Below are positions 9,550 through 20,200 of a stretch of DNA of 64,000 nt, piece after piece. The notes under the pieces were generated by a model, which saw only the letters and a program-made list of their open reading frames with translations, was not told where the DNA came from and searched no databases. Origin of the DNA: a bacterium (GTDB lineage Bacteria; Verrucomicrobiota; Verrucomicrobiia; Limisphaerales; UBA11358); contig JAKAFL010000012.1 in NCBI GenBank assembly GCA_021817945.1, forward strand, positions 1 to 64,000, written 5' to 3'. A program made the position numbers and the translations under genes. Numbering within the stretch: position 1 is the stretch's first letter; every line of letters starts with the position of its first letter.

Positions 9550-11322
9550 ATGCAGTTCAAAAAAATTTCGATTGCCTGCGGGTTGGCCATGCTGGCATGG
9601 GTGTTGGCTGGCTGTTCCCCAGCCGGGCCACGCGCGTTTTTCCGGGGACAGGAAGCCTTGCAGCATGGCGATTCCGCAGAGGCCGTGGCCCGCTTCAAGC
9701 AGGCCTCCAGCCTCATGCCCACCAACGCCGTGGTGTGGGATTATTATGGAATGGCCTTGGAGGCAGATCAACAGCCCCAGGCCGCCGCCAGCGCCTATCA
9801 ACGTGCCTTGGACTTGGACCGCGACCTCATGGAGGCCCACTTCAATCTTGGCAACCTCTGGCTGGAACAAAACCAGCCGGACGCCGCGCGCGCCGAGTTC
9901 ACCGCCTACACTCTCCGGCGCGATAACGATCCCGATGGCTGGCTGAAACTGGGCTCAGCCGATCTGCGGGTGGGTGAAACTCTTTCTGCCGAGAAATGTT
10001 TCAGCAAAGCGCTTTACCTGAGGCCTTCCGACCCTGCCGCCTACAATGGACTGGGCCTGGCGCGGATTCAGCGGGACATGCCTCATGATGCCGTGCGTTT
10101 TTTTGATGCAGCCATTCACTCAAACCCGGGTTACGCCCCAGCCATCCTGAACCTGGCCACGGTCAACCAGAAATATTTGCACGACAACGCCGCCGCCTTG
10201 GAACAATACCGCGCTTATCTGGCTCTCAATCCTCAACCTCCACAGTGGGAGCAGGTCAATGCCTTGGTGAACCAATTGGAACACCAGCCTGAGTCCGCGC
10301 CACGTCCGGCGCCAGCGGAAACCTCGAATGAAATTCCACCCCGCCCCGCCGAGCGTCCAACGGTCGGCGCCGTGGTTCATCCACCTCGTCATGAAGCTCA
10401 AGTGGTTTCCAGTCCAACCGAGTCGGCGCCTGTTGCGCCCAGGGAGGCTTCAGATTCCTTCAGACCGGTTGCCCCAGCGGCGGGGTCAGCGCCTGTTTCC
10501 ACTTGGGTTCCCGCGCAGGTGGTGCAGGTGGCGGCGCCCCCGGAAATTGTGGCTTCCCCACGCGCGGCCGCCAATCTGCCCAGGACCCAGGTTCCAGTGG
10601 GCGATGACACCGGTAATGGGTCTCCGGAACCCTCCGTCCCGGTCTCCAGTCATTCCTCAGGGTTTTGGCAGCATTTGTTCCATGACAACAATTCCTCCTC
10701 CAAGTCTGCCTACTTGGAAAACGGCGTCACACCCCTGCCTGGCGCAGGCCAGGACAGCTCTGGCGTGACAAGGCAGGAACAGGTGCCGCTTTCCAATTTT
10801 CCGCGTTATGCCTTCCAGCATCCCTCCCGACCGGCTCCGGGCCAGCACCAGAATGGCACCCCCGCCGCCGCCGCTTTCCTGCACGCCCGCCTTTACGAGC
10901 AGGATGCCAATTGGACACAGGCGCTCCTTTACTATTCCCAAGCCGCCGCCGCAGACCCTTCCTGGTTTCTCGCACAGTATGAAACTGCCTTCATGGCCCA
11001 GCGGTTAAGGATTTATTCCCAGGCGCTCGCAGCCTATGAAAACGCCCTCGTCATCGAACCAGGCTCGGTGGATGCCCGGTATAATTTTGCCCTGGCCCTC
11101 CGCTCGGCAGGCTATATCCCGGATGCCATTCATGAATTCGAAAAAATCCTGGCTGCGCACCCTGACCATGTCGGCGCCCATCTGGCCCTGGGCAATATCC
11201 AGGCGCAAAACCTGCATGATCCCCAGGCAGCCCGCCCCCATTACCTCAAGGTTTTGGAACTGGATCCCAACAACCCCCAGGCTTCCAATATCCGATTCTG
11301 GCTGGCGGCCAATCCCCAATAA
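9550..11322 (+). CDS. TPR-repeat lipoprotein
   Basis: Lipobox AWVLAGC near the N-terminus; multiple TPR motifs; proline-rich linker in the middle. Confidence 0.8.
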   Translation: MQFKKISIACGLAMLAWVLAGCSPAGPRAFFRGQEALQHGDSAEAVARFKQASSLMPTNAVVWDYYGMALEADQQPQAAASAYQRALDLDRDLMEAHFNLGNLWLEQNQPDAARAEFTAYTLRRDNDPDGWLKLGSADLRVGETLSAEKCFSKALYLRPSDPAAYNGLGLARIQRDMPHDAVRFFDAAIHSNPGYAPAILNLATVNQKYLHDNAAALEQYRAYLALNPQPPQWEQVNALVNQLEHQPESAPRPAPAETSNEIPPRPAERPTVGAVVHPPRHEAQVVSSPTESAPVAPREASDSFRPVAPAAGSAPVSTWVPAQVVQVAAPPEIVASPRAAANLPRTQVPVGDDTGNGSPEPSVPVSSHSSGFWQHLFHDNNSSSKSAYLENGVTPLPGAGQDSSGVTRQEQVPLSNFPRYAFQHPSRPAPGQHQNGTPAAAAFLHARLYEQDANWTQALLYYSQAAAADPSWFLAQYETAFMAQRLRIYSQALAAYENALVIEPGSVDARYNFALALRSAGYIPDAIHEFEKILAAHPDHVGAHLALGNIQAQNLHDPQAARPHYLKVLELDPNNPQASNIRFWLAANPQ

Positions 11323-11376
11323 ACATCGTTTTTTGAAACTTTTAGGTCGCAACGGAGATTAACAAGGAATCATAAT

Positions 11377-12645
11377 ATGCCGCAGTTTTCTTACAAGGCA
11401 CGCAAACGGACCGGGGAGATGGTGGAAGGAGTGCTGGATGCCGCGGACCGCAGCGCCGCCCTGGTCCAGATTCAAAGGTTTGGCCTTTTTCCGATGGCGG
11501 TGGATGTGCCCCGGGCAGGGGCGGCGGTGGAAACCAAATCCACCAGCCAAAGCATCAATCTCAAGGCTTTTCTTCCCCCCTCCATCCAGGCCCAACTCTC
11601 CCAACAACGCCGCCCCAAACTCCAGGAATTGGCCACTTTCACCACCCAGCTTGCCAATCTCCTCAATTCCGGCATGGCCCTCACCGTGGCTCTCACCAGC
11701 ATGAGCCACCTTCAGACCAAAGGCATCCCCGCCTCTGTCAGCCAGTCCCTCAAGCAGGAAGTCACCGAGGGCCGCTCCCTCTCGGATGCCATGGCCCGCC
11801 AGCCTCGCATCTTTTCAGATCTGTACATCAACATGGTCAGGGCCGGCGAATCTTCCGGCTCGCTCGTCCAGGTTCTCCGGCGCATGGCCACCCATTTCCA
11901 GCAATTCGCCGATATCCAGGCCAAATTCAAATCCGCCATGATCTATCCCGTCATGGTCATTTGCGTCGGCATCCTGCTGGTGATCTTTTTCATGACGTTC
12001 ATGATGCCCAAGTTCATCGAGATTTTTAACGGCTTCAACGTCGAGCTGCCCCTCCCCACGCGCATCCTCATTGGCACCAGCAATGTTTTCACCCATTGGT
12101 GGTGGCTCGCGGTGCCGGTGATCCTGTCCATCGTGGTCCTGTTCAAGCGGTTCCAGTCCAGCAAGGCAGGAGGGCGCAAGCTGGATGAATGGCGCATGTC
12201 CGCCCCTGTTTTCGGCAATGTCATCAAAATCAATCTGTTCGGCCAGTTCGCCCGTACTCTCGGCACCCTCCTCCAAAATGGCGTGCCGGTCCTGACCGCG
12301 CTCAAAATCACCGAGCAGGTCATCCCCAATGTCCTCATCAAGGAAGCCATCTCCAACACCCGCGACGCCGTCACGGATGGAAAAACCCTCGCCCAACCCC
12401 TGGCCCGCAGCAAATTGTTTCCCCAACTCATGGTGGACCTGGTTCGAATAGGCGAGGACACGGGCGACGTGCCCGGTGCGCTCAACAACCTCGCCGACAC
12501 CTACGAAAACGAACTCCAGATTGCCCTGCGCGTGATGAGCGATCTCATCGGGCCCGTGCTGATTATTGTCATGGCCATCGTGGTGGGTTTCCTCCTGTTG
12601 AGCATCTTCCTGCCCCTGTTCAAGTTGATTTCCTCCATCCATTAA
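11377..12645 (+). CDS. gspF: Type II secretion system F family protein
   Basis: MPQFSYKARKRTGEMVEGVLDA...; LASLLNSG-like and MVRAGESSG / MVRIGEDTG duplicated GspF motifs; C-terminal TM. Confidence 0.92.
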   Translation: MPQFSYKARKRTGEMVEGVLDAADRSAALVQIQRFGLFPMAVDVPRAGAAVETKSTSQSINLKAFLPPSIQAQLSQQRRPKLQELATFTTQLANLLNSGMALTVALTSMSHLQTKGIPASVSQSLKQEVTEGRSLSDAMARQPRIFSDLYINMVRAGESSGSLVQVLRRMATHFQQFADIQAKFKSAMIYPVMVICVGILLVIFFMTFMMPKFIEIFNGFNVELPLPTRILIGTSNVFTHWWWLAVPVILSIVVLFKRFQSSKAGGRKLDEWRMSAPVFGNVIKINLFGQFARTLGTLLQNGVPVLTALKITEQVIPNVLIKEAISNTRDAVTDGKTLAQPLARSKLFPQLMVDLVRIGEDTGDVPGALNNLADTYENELQIALRVMSDLIGPVLIIVMAIVVGFLLLSIFLPLFKLISSIH

Positions 12646-12651
12646 AGCTGC

Positions 12652-13164
12652 ATGATGCGAAAACTTCTTTCGCGATCCGGCGGCATTCACGCCGCCCGGA
12701 AGGCTGGCTATACCTTGATTGAACTCATGGTGGTGGTGGCCATCATTGGCATGATCGCCGCCATGGGCTTGCCCGCCCTTGACCGCATGCTGGTCAAGCG
12801 GGGCATGCGCAAGGCAGTGAGTGATTTCTCGGAGGCCTGCCAGAGCGCCCGCGCGCGCGCCATTTTTTCCGGCCACACCGTCGCCGTCGTCCTCCGCCCG
12901 GCCGATGGCGCGTTTGCCGTGGATGGAGGTGGATCCTCCTTTGGCTCCCCCTACGTGTCTTCCGGCCACTTCACCGATGGCGTGACGGTGGATGCTTTCG
13001 GCATTAATTCACTCGATTTCACCGAGTCCGATTTCGGCCGCGTTTATTTTTACGCCGATGGCACCAGTGATGAAATGGTCCTGGTGCTGCGCGGGGATGG
13101 CCAGGAGGAAAAAATCACCTTGGAATATGCCACCGGGTTTCCCGTGGTGACCGACCTGAAGTGA
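12652..13164 (+). CDS. gspH: Prepilin-type GspH-like pseudopilin
   Basis: GYTLIELMVVVAIIGMIAAMGLPAL prepilin N-terminal signal. Confidence 0.8.
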   Translation: MMRKLLSRSGGIHAARKAGYTLIELMVVVAIIGMIAAMGLPALDRMLVKRGMRKAVSDFSEACQSARARAIFSGHTVAVVLRPADGAFAVDGGGSSFGSPYVSSGHFTDGVTVDAFGINSLDFTESDFGRVYFYADGTSDEMVLVLRGDGQEEKITLEYATGFPVVTDLK

Positions 13165-13174
13165 GCCATCCCAA

Positions 13175-13600
13175 ATGAAATCCTGCCAACCCAAAGCGGC
13201 CCGCCGTGGTTTTTCCCTACTCGAGGTCATGGTGGCTGTCGCCGTTTTTTTTGTGGGTTCCTTTGCCATTCTCTCTCTTGTCTCCCAGTCCCTCTCCAAT
13301 GCCCAGCGGATGAAGCGCCCCCTTGTGGATGCCAGCGCCATTCTTTCCCAAATCTCCCTCACCAACCAGGTTATCGAGGGGGATTACTCGGGAAACCTTG
13401 GAGATGTCATGGGCAAGGATTACGACCAGTTCAACTGGCAGGGCGCCATCACCGAGATTCGCTCCAACCACCTCTACAGCGCCGACTTCTTTATCTTTGA
13501 CCGCAGAAACCCGCGCCAGCCTGTGGCCCAGACTTCCACACTGTTTTTCCGGCCCCAATCGCCGCCCGGCAGTATGGATGGGGGCAATTTCACCCGATGA
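13175..13600 (+). CDS. gspI: Prepilin-type GspI-like pseudopilin
   Basis: GFSLLEVMVAVAVFFVGSFAIL prepilin signal; position between H and J. Confidence 0.75.
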   Translation: MKSCQPKAARRGFSLLEVMVAVAVFFVGSFAILSLVSQSLSNAQRMKRPLVDASAILSQISLTNQVIEGDYSGNLGDVMGKDYDQFNWQGAITEIRSNHLYSADFFIFDRRNPRQPVAQTSTLFFRPQSPPGSMDGGNFTR

Positions 13601-14400
13601 ATGCCACGCTCAAGCCATCCTGGAATCATTCATCCTTGCCGGGTAAACCAGGGTTTCGCGCGCGGCGTTCCTCGCGCGGTTTCACCCTGCTTGAGGTCAT
13701 GGTTTCCATCTTTGTCTTCAGCATTGTGGTGGCAGCCATTTGCGCCACGCTCACCCTTGTCCTGCGCGCCACCGCGGTGGGCCGCACCGCAGCCGCCCGC
13801 GCCCAGCGCCAAAGAATCACCCTCAGCGCCATCGAGAATTCCCTCATGTGCATCCAATCCTTTCAAGCTTCCTCCCAATATTACAATTTCATCGTCCAAA
13901 ACGGGGATCAGGCGGAACTCAGCTTCGCCGCCCGGCTGCCTTCGGTCTTCCCCAGAAACGGAAAGTTTTTTAACCCTGAAATGGGGCGTGATTTTAAACT
14001 CCGCCGCGTCACCTTTTCACTCGAGCCCGGCCAGGACCACCAAAACAACCTGGTTTTACGCCAAAAACCCATCCTCATGGACATGGACGCGGATGAACAG
14101 AATAACCCGCTGGTCCTGGCGCAGAATGTCAAATCATTCACCATATCCTGCTGGGACACCAATCAATCCGCCTGGGTGGACGGCTGGAACGACACCAATT
14201 CCCTTCCCCCCATGGTCATGGTGGGCCTGGAATTGGGCGACAACTCTGCCAATGACAGCCCGGATGCGCAGGCGCAGCGGACCATTGTCCGGGTCTTTTC
14301 CCTCCCCTCCACCACCATGCCCACTTTTGTGCAACTGGGCGCCGGCGGTCTGGGCGGCAATGGCCAGCCCGGTTTCCAACTGTCCATTCCACCCCGCTAA
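13597..14400 (+). CDS. gspJ: Prepilin-type GspJ-like pseudopilin
   Basis: GFTLLEVMVSIFVFSIVVAAICATL; start overlaps the gspI stop (ATGA). Confidence 0.75.
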   Translation: MNATLKPSWNHSSLPGKPGFRARRSSRGFTLLEVMVSIFVFSIVVAAICATLTLVLRATAVGRTAAARAQRQRITLSAIENSLMCIQSFQASSQYYNFIVQNGDQAELSFAARLPSVFPRNGKFFNPEMGRDFKLRRVTFSLEPGQDHQNNLVLRQKPILMDMDADEQNNPLVLAQNVKSFTISCWDTNQSAWVDGWNDTNSLPPMVMVGLELGDNSANDSPDAQAQRTIVRVFSLPSTTMPTFVQLGAGGLGGNGQPGFQLSIPPR

Positions 14401-14407
14401 TGCAACC

Positions 14408-15550
14408 GTGAACCACCCTTTCAAGCGCCCCTCAATCACGCCGCAGGCAAACGACGTTTGCATCAGGCTGGCAAACCCTCCCCGGCGCCAATCAGGGTTT
14501 GCCGTGGTGGCCGCCCTGGTTGCGGTGGTGGTGCTCACCGTCCTGGCGGGGGGCTTCGCCTATTCCATGAAGGTGGAAACGCGCCTCGAGGCAAACGCCA
14601 ACAACGAGGAACAAATGCTCTGGCTCGGACGCGCCGGCGTGGAACTGGCGCGCTACGTCCTCACCATCGAGGGCCAGCAGCCTTACGATTCACTTGCGCA
14701 AATATGGGCTGGCGGCCCCGGGATCGGACCTGAAACCAACAGTCCCCTGATGGGGTTGTCGCTGGATAACTATCCTGTCGGCCTGCCTAATCCAATCGGG
14801 ACAGTCTCCCTGAAAATCATTGACCTTGAGCGCAAAATCAACATCAACACGGCGCAATCCCCGTTGCTGCAGCAGGTGTTCAATACTATGGGCGTGGATG
14901 CCAATGATATTTCCGTGCTATCCGATTCCATCCAGGACTGGATTGATCCGGATGACGCCACCCGTCCCGCCGGGGCGGAGAGTGATTATTATCAGGGATT
15001 GAACCCGCCCTACTATGCCAAAAACGGCCCCATGGATGATTTGTCCGAGTTGCTTCTGGTGAAGGGCGTGACGCCTGCCATGTATTTTGGAACGCCAGGT
15101 GGCGGCCAGGGAGCCAGCCCCTTCCCTCATCACCAGCTTGGTTTCAATAACTCCGCCTCCAGCCAGAATCCAGATTACGCCTTTGGATTCACCAATGTGT
15201 TCACCCCATTCTCCTCCGGCAAAATCAATATCAACACCGCGGACCTGACTGTCTTACAACTCATACCCGGCATGGATACCACCAGCGCCCAGAACCTGCT
15301 CAAGTTCCGGGCCGGGCCTGATGGCGTGGACGGCACGGATGATGATACGCCCTTTGTGAGCGTGGGGCAGCTTGCCGCGGCGGGTGTGGCGCCGCAAGCC
15401 GCCGCGCAGGTGGCCCAGTATTGCACCACCAAAAGCACCACCTTTGAAGTCCACGTCGCCGCCCGCATCGGCAATCAGGAACGGGACTTCGTGGCCATCA
15501 TCTTCCGAAACGGCCCCACCACCCAGGTGGTGCGATTTTACTGGGAATGA
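14408..15550 (+). CDS. gspK: GspK-like minor pseudopilin
   Basis: GFAVVAALVAVVVLTVLAGG N-terminus; ERKININTAQ and KININTADL motifs. GTG start inferred; the ORF-track start at 13601 is a spurious extension through gspJ. Confidence 0.82.
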   Translation: MNHPFKRPSITPQANDVCIRLANPPRRQSGFAVVAALVAVVVLTVLAGGFAYSMKVETRLEANANNEEQMLWLGRAGVELARYVLTIEGQQPYDSLAQIWAGGPGIGPETNSPLMGLSLDNYPVGLPNPIGTVSLKIIDLERKININTAQSPLLQQVFNTMGVDANDISVLSDSIQDWIDPDDATRPAGAESDYYQGLNPPYYAKNGPMDDLSELLLVKGVTPAMYFGTPGGGQGASPFPHHQLGFNNSASSQNPDYAFGFTNVFTPFSSGKININTADLTVLQLIPGMDTTSAQNLLKFRAGPDGVDGTDDDTPFVSVGQLAAAGVAPQAAAQVAQYCTTKSTTFEVHVAARIGNQERDFVAIIFRNGPTTQVVRFYWE

Positions 15551-15573
15551 AGGGGCGGAGTTTGCACAAAAAT

Positions 15574-15855
15574 GGCGCATCTCAGTTTTTAGCCCGGTAA
15601 AGTTGACGGAGAGGGAGAGAAGCGGTGATGGGTTTGCGAGGGTTTTTATGATTTTAACCCGAAAAGCGAAATTCAAAGGGCCAGTCTGCGCCAATCTACT
15701 GGGCGCAAATACTTATCTCACCAGACCGCTTCGGATATGGTTTGGATTTTTCCAAAGATTTTCCGCTCCAACATCTTGCGGCATCTTGACCTTTTGAATT
15801 TCGTTTTTCGGGTTTATACGCCGGGGGCGACCTGCTCAAAAACTGAGATGCGCCC
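15574..15855. repeat. Family-2 element (short form) interrupted by a family-1 element
   Basis: Left TIR GGCGCATCTCAGTTTTTAG and right TIR CTCAAAAACTGAGATGCGCC match the family-2 ends at 7885 and 8239. Confidence 0.65.
15655..15815. repeat. Family-1 palindromic repeat, copy C (long form, core inverted relative to B/D)
   Basis: TAACCCGAAAAGCGAAATTCAAAGG ... CCTTTTGAATTTCGTTTTTCGGGTT; the internal core is the reverse complement of copies B and D. Confidence 0.85.
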
Positions 15856-15893
15856 TGCGTGCTGAGGCAGTCTGTGCGTTCTGCCGTCCGGCT

Positions 15894-17009
15894 TTACGGG
15901 CTGTCCGGGCCGGAATCGGCACCCTCATGGCTTGGATTCTGGAGTATCTGGAGTGTGGCGGCGAGCCGGTTTTCGACTCCCAGTTTGACATAAATGTGTT
16001 CGAGGTGTTTTTCCACCGTCCGGGCTTTCATTCCAAGGATAATGGCAATTTCCGGATTGGATTTGCCCCGCGCAAGCCAGGCTGCCACTTCGGCTTCCCG
16101 CGTCGTGAGTCCCAAAGATTGAAGCTGACCAGCCGAATGTTCCATTTGTTCATCCAAGTGCAGCAGATGTTCATCCGGGTGGCGTCCGGGCAAAAGACTG
16201 ACTGATAACTTGCCGCCTTGATGGTGTATTTCAAATGGAGGCAAGGCTGCGCAATCCTTTGCATTGGAATGACTCATTCGTGGCCCGGAGAATTGAAGGC
16301 TGACCCACTGCCGCAATTCCTCGGGCAGGAGCTTGCGGCTGCCTTGCTTTGGAAAGTATTTGCGAAGCAGCCCCTTCGCCCGGGGGGTCGCCAGGGTTGC
16401 ATGGCCATTTTCAACTGCCACCAACGCCGCATTCGACCGATCCAAGGCGTGCCGACAGGCTTTTAGAATCTCCCGCTGGCGCGTCAATGCCTTGGAATTT
16501 TGATATGCGCGCAAGACGTGCGGTCGCAAAGCCTCAAGCAGCCGGCACTCTTCATCCGAGAAATCCTTTTCCCCGCGGCTTACACCTACGCCAATGACAC
16601 ACTGTGGCCGGGCTCTCAAGGAAAGCCCCATTTGATAAGGTCGCCCCAAAGGCCGGAAAAATTCGTTATAAATTCCCGTGTGATGGAATTCAGCCGTTGT
16701 TGTCACATCGCAAAACCTGAGCACGCGGGTGTCGCCGGGATTCTTCTGGTAATGCTTGATCAAAGGGTGGTCATTCACATTTGCCTCAAAGATGGGTCCC
16801 CATCGTTCCATGTCGAAGTCCACAGAGGAAACCACCCCCGTGGTCCGGCCCCGCAGGAAATCAATCTCATTGAAGCCGACATTCCAGCAAGGAACCAGCC
16901 TTGCAATCAAGCTCACCAGCCGATGCGAAAATTCCTTCGAGTCTGCCGGCGTGTATAGCTCTGGCAATAACTCAAGCAATATGTTGACTCTGGCTATGGA
17001 GGTTGACAT
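15894..17009 (-). CDS. LuxR-type helix-turn-helix transcriptional regulator
   Basis: C-terminal LGLTTREAEVAAWLARGKSNPEIAIILGMKARTVEKHLEHIYVKLGVENRLAA. Start at MSTSIARV chosen; the upstream in-frame ATG at 17129 is possible. Confidence 0.88.
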   Translation of the reverse strand: MSTSIARVNILLELLPELYTPADSKEFSHRLVSLIARLVPCWNVGFNEIDFLRGRTTGVVSSVDFDMERWGPIFEANVNDHPLIKHYQKNPGDTRVLRFCDVTTTAEFHHTGIYNEFFRPLGRPYQMGLSLRARPQCVIGVGVSRGEKDFSDEECRLLEALRPHVLRAYQNSKALTRQREILKACRHALDRSNAALVAVENGHATLATPRAKGLLRKYFPKQGSRKLLPEELRQWVSLQFSGPRMSHSNAKDCAALPPFEIHHQGGKLSVSLLPGRHPDEHLLHLDEQMEHSAGQLQSLGLTTREAEVAAWLARGKSNPEIAIILGMKARTVEKHLEHIYVKLGVENRLAATLQILQNPSHEGADSGPDSP

Positions 17010-17210
17010 GGCCAAACAACTCAAAACCAAACTGTCGAAGGACAGTCGTGCCCTTCGCGCGCGACCACCCGGTGCTTCAACGTATCCCAATTCTGGGGCT
17101 ACGTGGATACACGTATTTCGTTTGAACATGATAAGCTAGTACACTCTTGAAGGTCAAATCATTTTATGGCCTTTCACGCAAAAACGCGTGGGTTTTCAGA
17201 AGGAAGACTT

Positions 17211-20200
17211 ATGATCGGAAAATTCACATGCATTCAAGGGGTGTTTCTCTCCATCGCCCTGTCTCTCATCAAACTGCATGCCAGCGAGATGCCATCTCTT
17301 GCCCGGGCTGCATTGCCGCTTGCCTTTGAATTGAACCGTGGCCAGGCGGGACCTGCCGCTGAGTTCCTTGCTCGCGGTGAAGGTTACTCGTTGTGCTTAT
17401 CAGCAGGCGGCGGGGCGATGCTGCATCTCTCATCCAAAAACCATGATTCCCGCCATGACGCAGAACTTGGATTAAGCCTTGAGTCTGCCCGGGTTGACTC
17501 TGTTGGTATGGGAGAAAAAGAATTGGAGGGCAGGGTCAGTTATCTCGTTGGCGCAGATCCGGCAAAATGGCGGCAGGGAATGCCAACGTTTGGGCGGGTG
17601 GAATTTAAATCCGTGTATCCAGGGGTGGACCTGACCTATTATGGGAATCAAGGCCGGTTGGAATACGATTTCCGGCTGGCACCCGGGGTCAAGCCCGGGC
17701 AAATCACCCTGAAATTCGACGGCCCGGAGGGAGTGGCTCTTGCAGATAATGGCGACCTGAATATCCAACTGGCTGGCGGCCTGGTACGGTGGCAACATCC
17801 GGTAGCATGGCAGGAGATTGACGGTCAAAAGGTTAGGGTTCCATGCCAATATGTCTTGGAGGAGCGGTTTGGAGGAAACAATGGCCACGAGATTGTGCGT
17901 TTCAGTCTGGGGAATTACAATTGTTCCGAGCCTCTGGTGATTGACCCGGTGCTGCTTTATTCAACCTATTTGGGCGGATCCAGTTCAGGCGGCGACAGTG
18001 CCAACGCCGTCACCACCGATGCGGCAGGCAATGTGTATTTCACCGGCACAGATTCCAGCGGCACGTTCGCTTTCCCAGCAGTGCGGGGATTTTTAGATGC
18101 CGGTGGCAATGCTGCTTTTGTCACCAAACTGGATTCGACAGGCACAAACGCATTGTTCACGACCTTCATTGGCGGCAGTGGCAACGATTCCGGCCAGGCA
18201 ATTGCGCTGGATAGCACGGGCCACATCTTCTTAGCCGGGAATGCCTCGCCTGGATTTCCGATTACAAACGGATTTCAAACTGCCAGCGCCAACGGATTTC
18301 TCGCTGAACTGGACACAAGCGGAACGAACATCCTCTACTCGACTTACATTGGTGATTCTGTCAATAGCTTGGGTGTGGATGGCAGTGGCCACGCCATCGT
18401 CGCAGGCGTGACCAGTCTTGCGAGTTTTCCGGTAACCCCGGGAGTGTTGCGCACCAACGCGCCGAACGGGGGGTCGCCGTGTGGCTTTGTCGTGAAAGTC
18501 AACCCAACGTTGAGCGGCACGAATTCTTTAGTGTACTCGACGTTGTTCGGCGGGTCGGGTTACGACGGAATTCAAGCCTTGGCGGTGGATGCGTCCGGGA
18601 ATGCATATTTCACGGGCACAGCCACTTCGACCAATTTTCCCGTCACCCCTGGCGCTTTTCAGACGAACCGGCTTGGTTATTCTGACGCTTATGTTGCCGA
18701 GTTGAATCCCACCGGCACAGCGCTGGTGTTTTCCACCCTGCTGGGCGGCAGTGGCAATGACGGTTACAATACCGCCGGTATTGCGTTGGATGCTGATGGC
18801 AACGTGTATGTGACCGGGCAGACCGATTCCAAGGATTTTCCGACCACGCCTGGCGCCGCGCAGCCGACGTTTGGCGGCGGCGGACCGTATTCCAACAGCG
18901 GCGACGCCTTTGTGGCCAAATTCAATCCCACCGGCAGCACATTGCTCTGGTCAACGTATCTGGGCGGCAGCCTGGACGACAATGCCACGGGCATCACCGT
19001 GGATTCCAACCGCAACGTGTATGTGACCGGCGACACCAGTTCGCTGAATTTTCCGACGCGTCAGGCGGCGCAAACGCCGAATCTGTTTGACGCCTATAAA
19101 TTCGCGGCCGGCGCGACAAACTGGACCGGACTGGCCGTAGGTCCACAAACCATCAACGTATTTGCCGTGGATCCCGTGAACAGCTCGAATGTTTATGCCG
19201 GTGCGACGCGCGGTGGCAGCGAGCCGGTGTTCTATAAAAGTGCCGATGGCGGGCTGACTTGGACTGGCAGTGACACGGGAATGCCGGCGAATTTCTCCGT
19301 CTATAACGGCTTCAGCTACGACACGATTCAGGCCAGCGTCAAATCCCTGACGGTGGATCCGTCAAATCCAAACGTACTCTATGCCGGATTTAGTTCCGGC
19401 GCGGGCATTTTAAAAAGCACCAACAGTGGCGGGAGTTGGTTCGCCGTCACCAATGGCCTGCCTCAGCTTTTTTTTGCGGGCGGAGGAGGTGCCGGAGGAA
19501 GGGTGATCGGTGCGCTGGCGGTTGATCCGCATGATTCACAGGTAGTCTTTGCCGCGTTGGGGGCCATGAATAACAGTGCGGGCGGGATTTTCCGCAGTGC
19601 CGATGGCGGACAGACTTGGAGCAATGTGCTGGCGGGCGCCACCGGTTCAGTTGGATTTGTTGCGGTGGATATTGACTCGTCGGATTCATCGAAAATCTAC
19701 GCAGCCAGCAGCAGTCAAGTCGGCTTTTTCAAAAGTACCGATGGCGGGAACACCTGGACTAATTTGAACACCGGCCTGCCCTCGTCAGATTCAGTGCAAA
19801 CCATCGCCATTAACCCGGCCAATTCGGACAACATTTATGTGGGAACCTTTGCCAGCGGCATTTATGAAAGCCTGAACGGTGGCACAAACTGGCTGGTCAC
19901 CGGGCAAAACTTCTATGGCGTTCCCAGTCTTGCATTCAATCCATCGGACCCCAATACGCTCTACGGACTCGAGGTGTATGGAGGCTACGACTATCAAGGC
20001 GTGATCGTTTCCACCAACGCCGGCACGAACTGGACCAGCATGGATACCGGAATCCCTTCCCAAAACAACCAGTATCGGATCAGTTCACTGACGGCAGATC
20101 CGTTGCAGGCCGGAACGCTTTTTGCCGCCTCCAGCGAATATCTCCAGGAAGGCTTTGTCGCCAAGTTGGATGCCAGCGGGTCGTTGCTCAATTACGCCAC

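Noticed and set aside
11815-12969. 384-aa minus-strand ORF
   Set aside because: Antisense to gspF/gspH; His/Gly/Asp-rich low-complexity translation typical of shadow frames in GC-rich DNA.
13601-14407. N-terminal extension of the gspK ORF in the ORF track
   Set aside because: Overlaps gspJ out of frame with Pro/Ser-rich nonsense; the prepilin signal appears only after GTG 14408.
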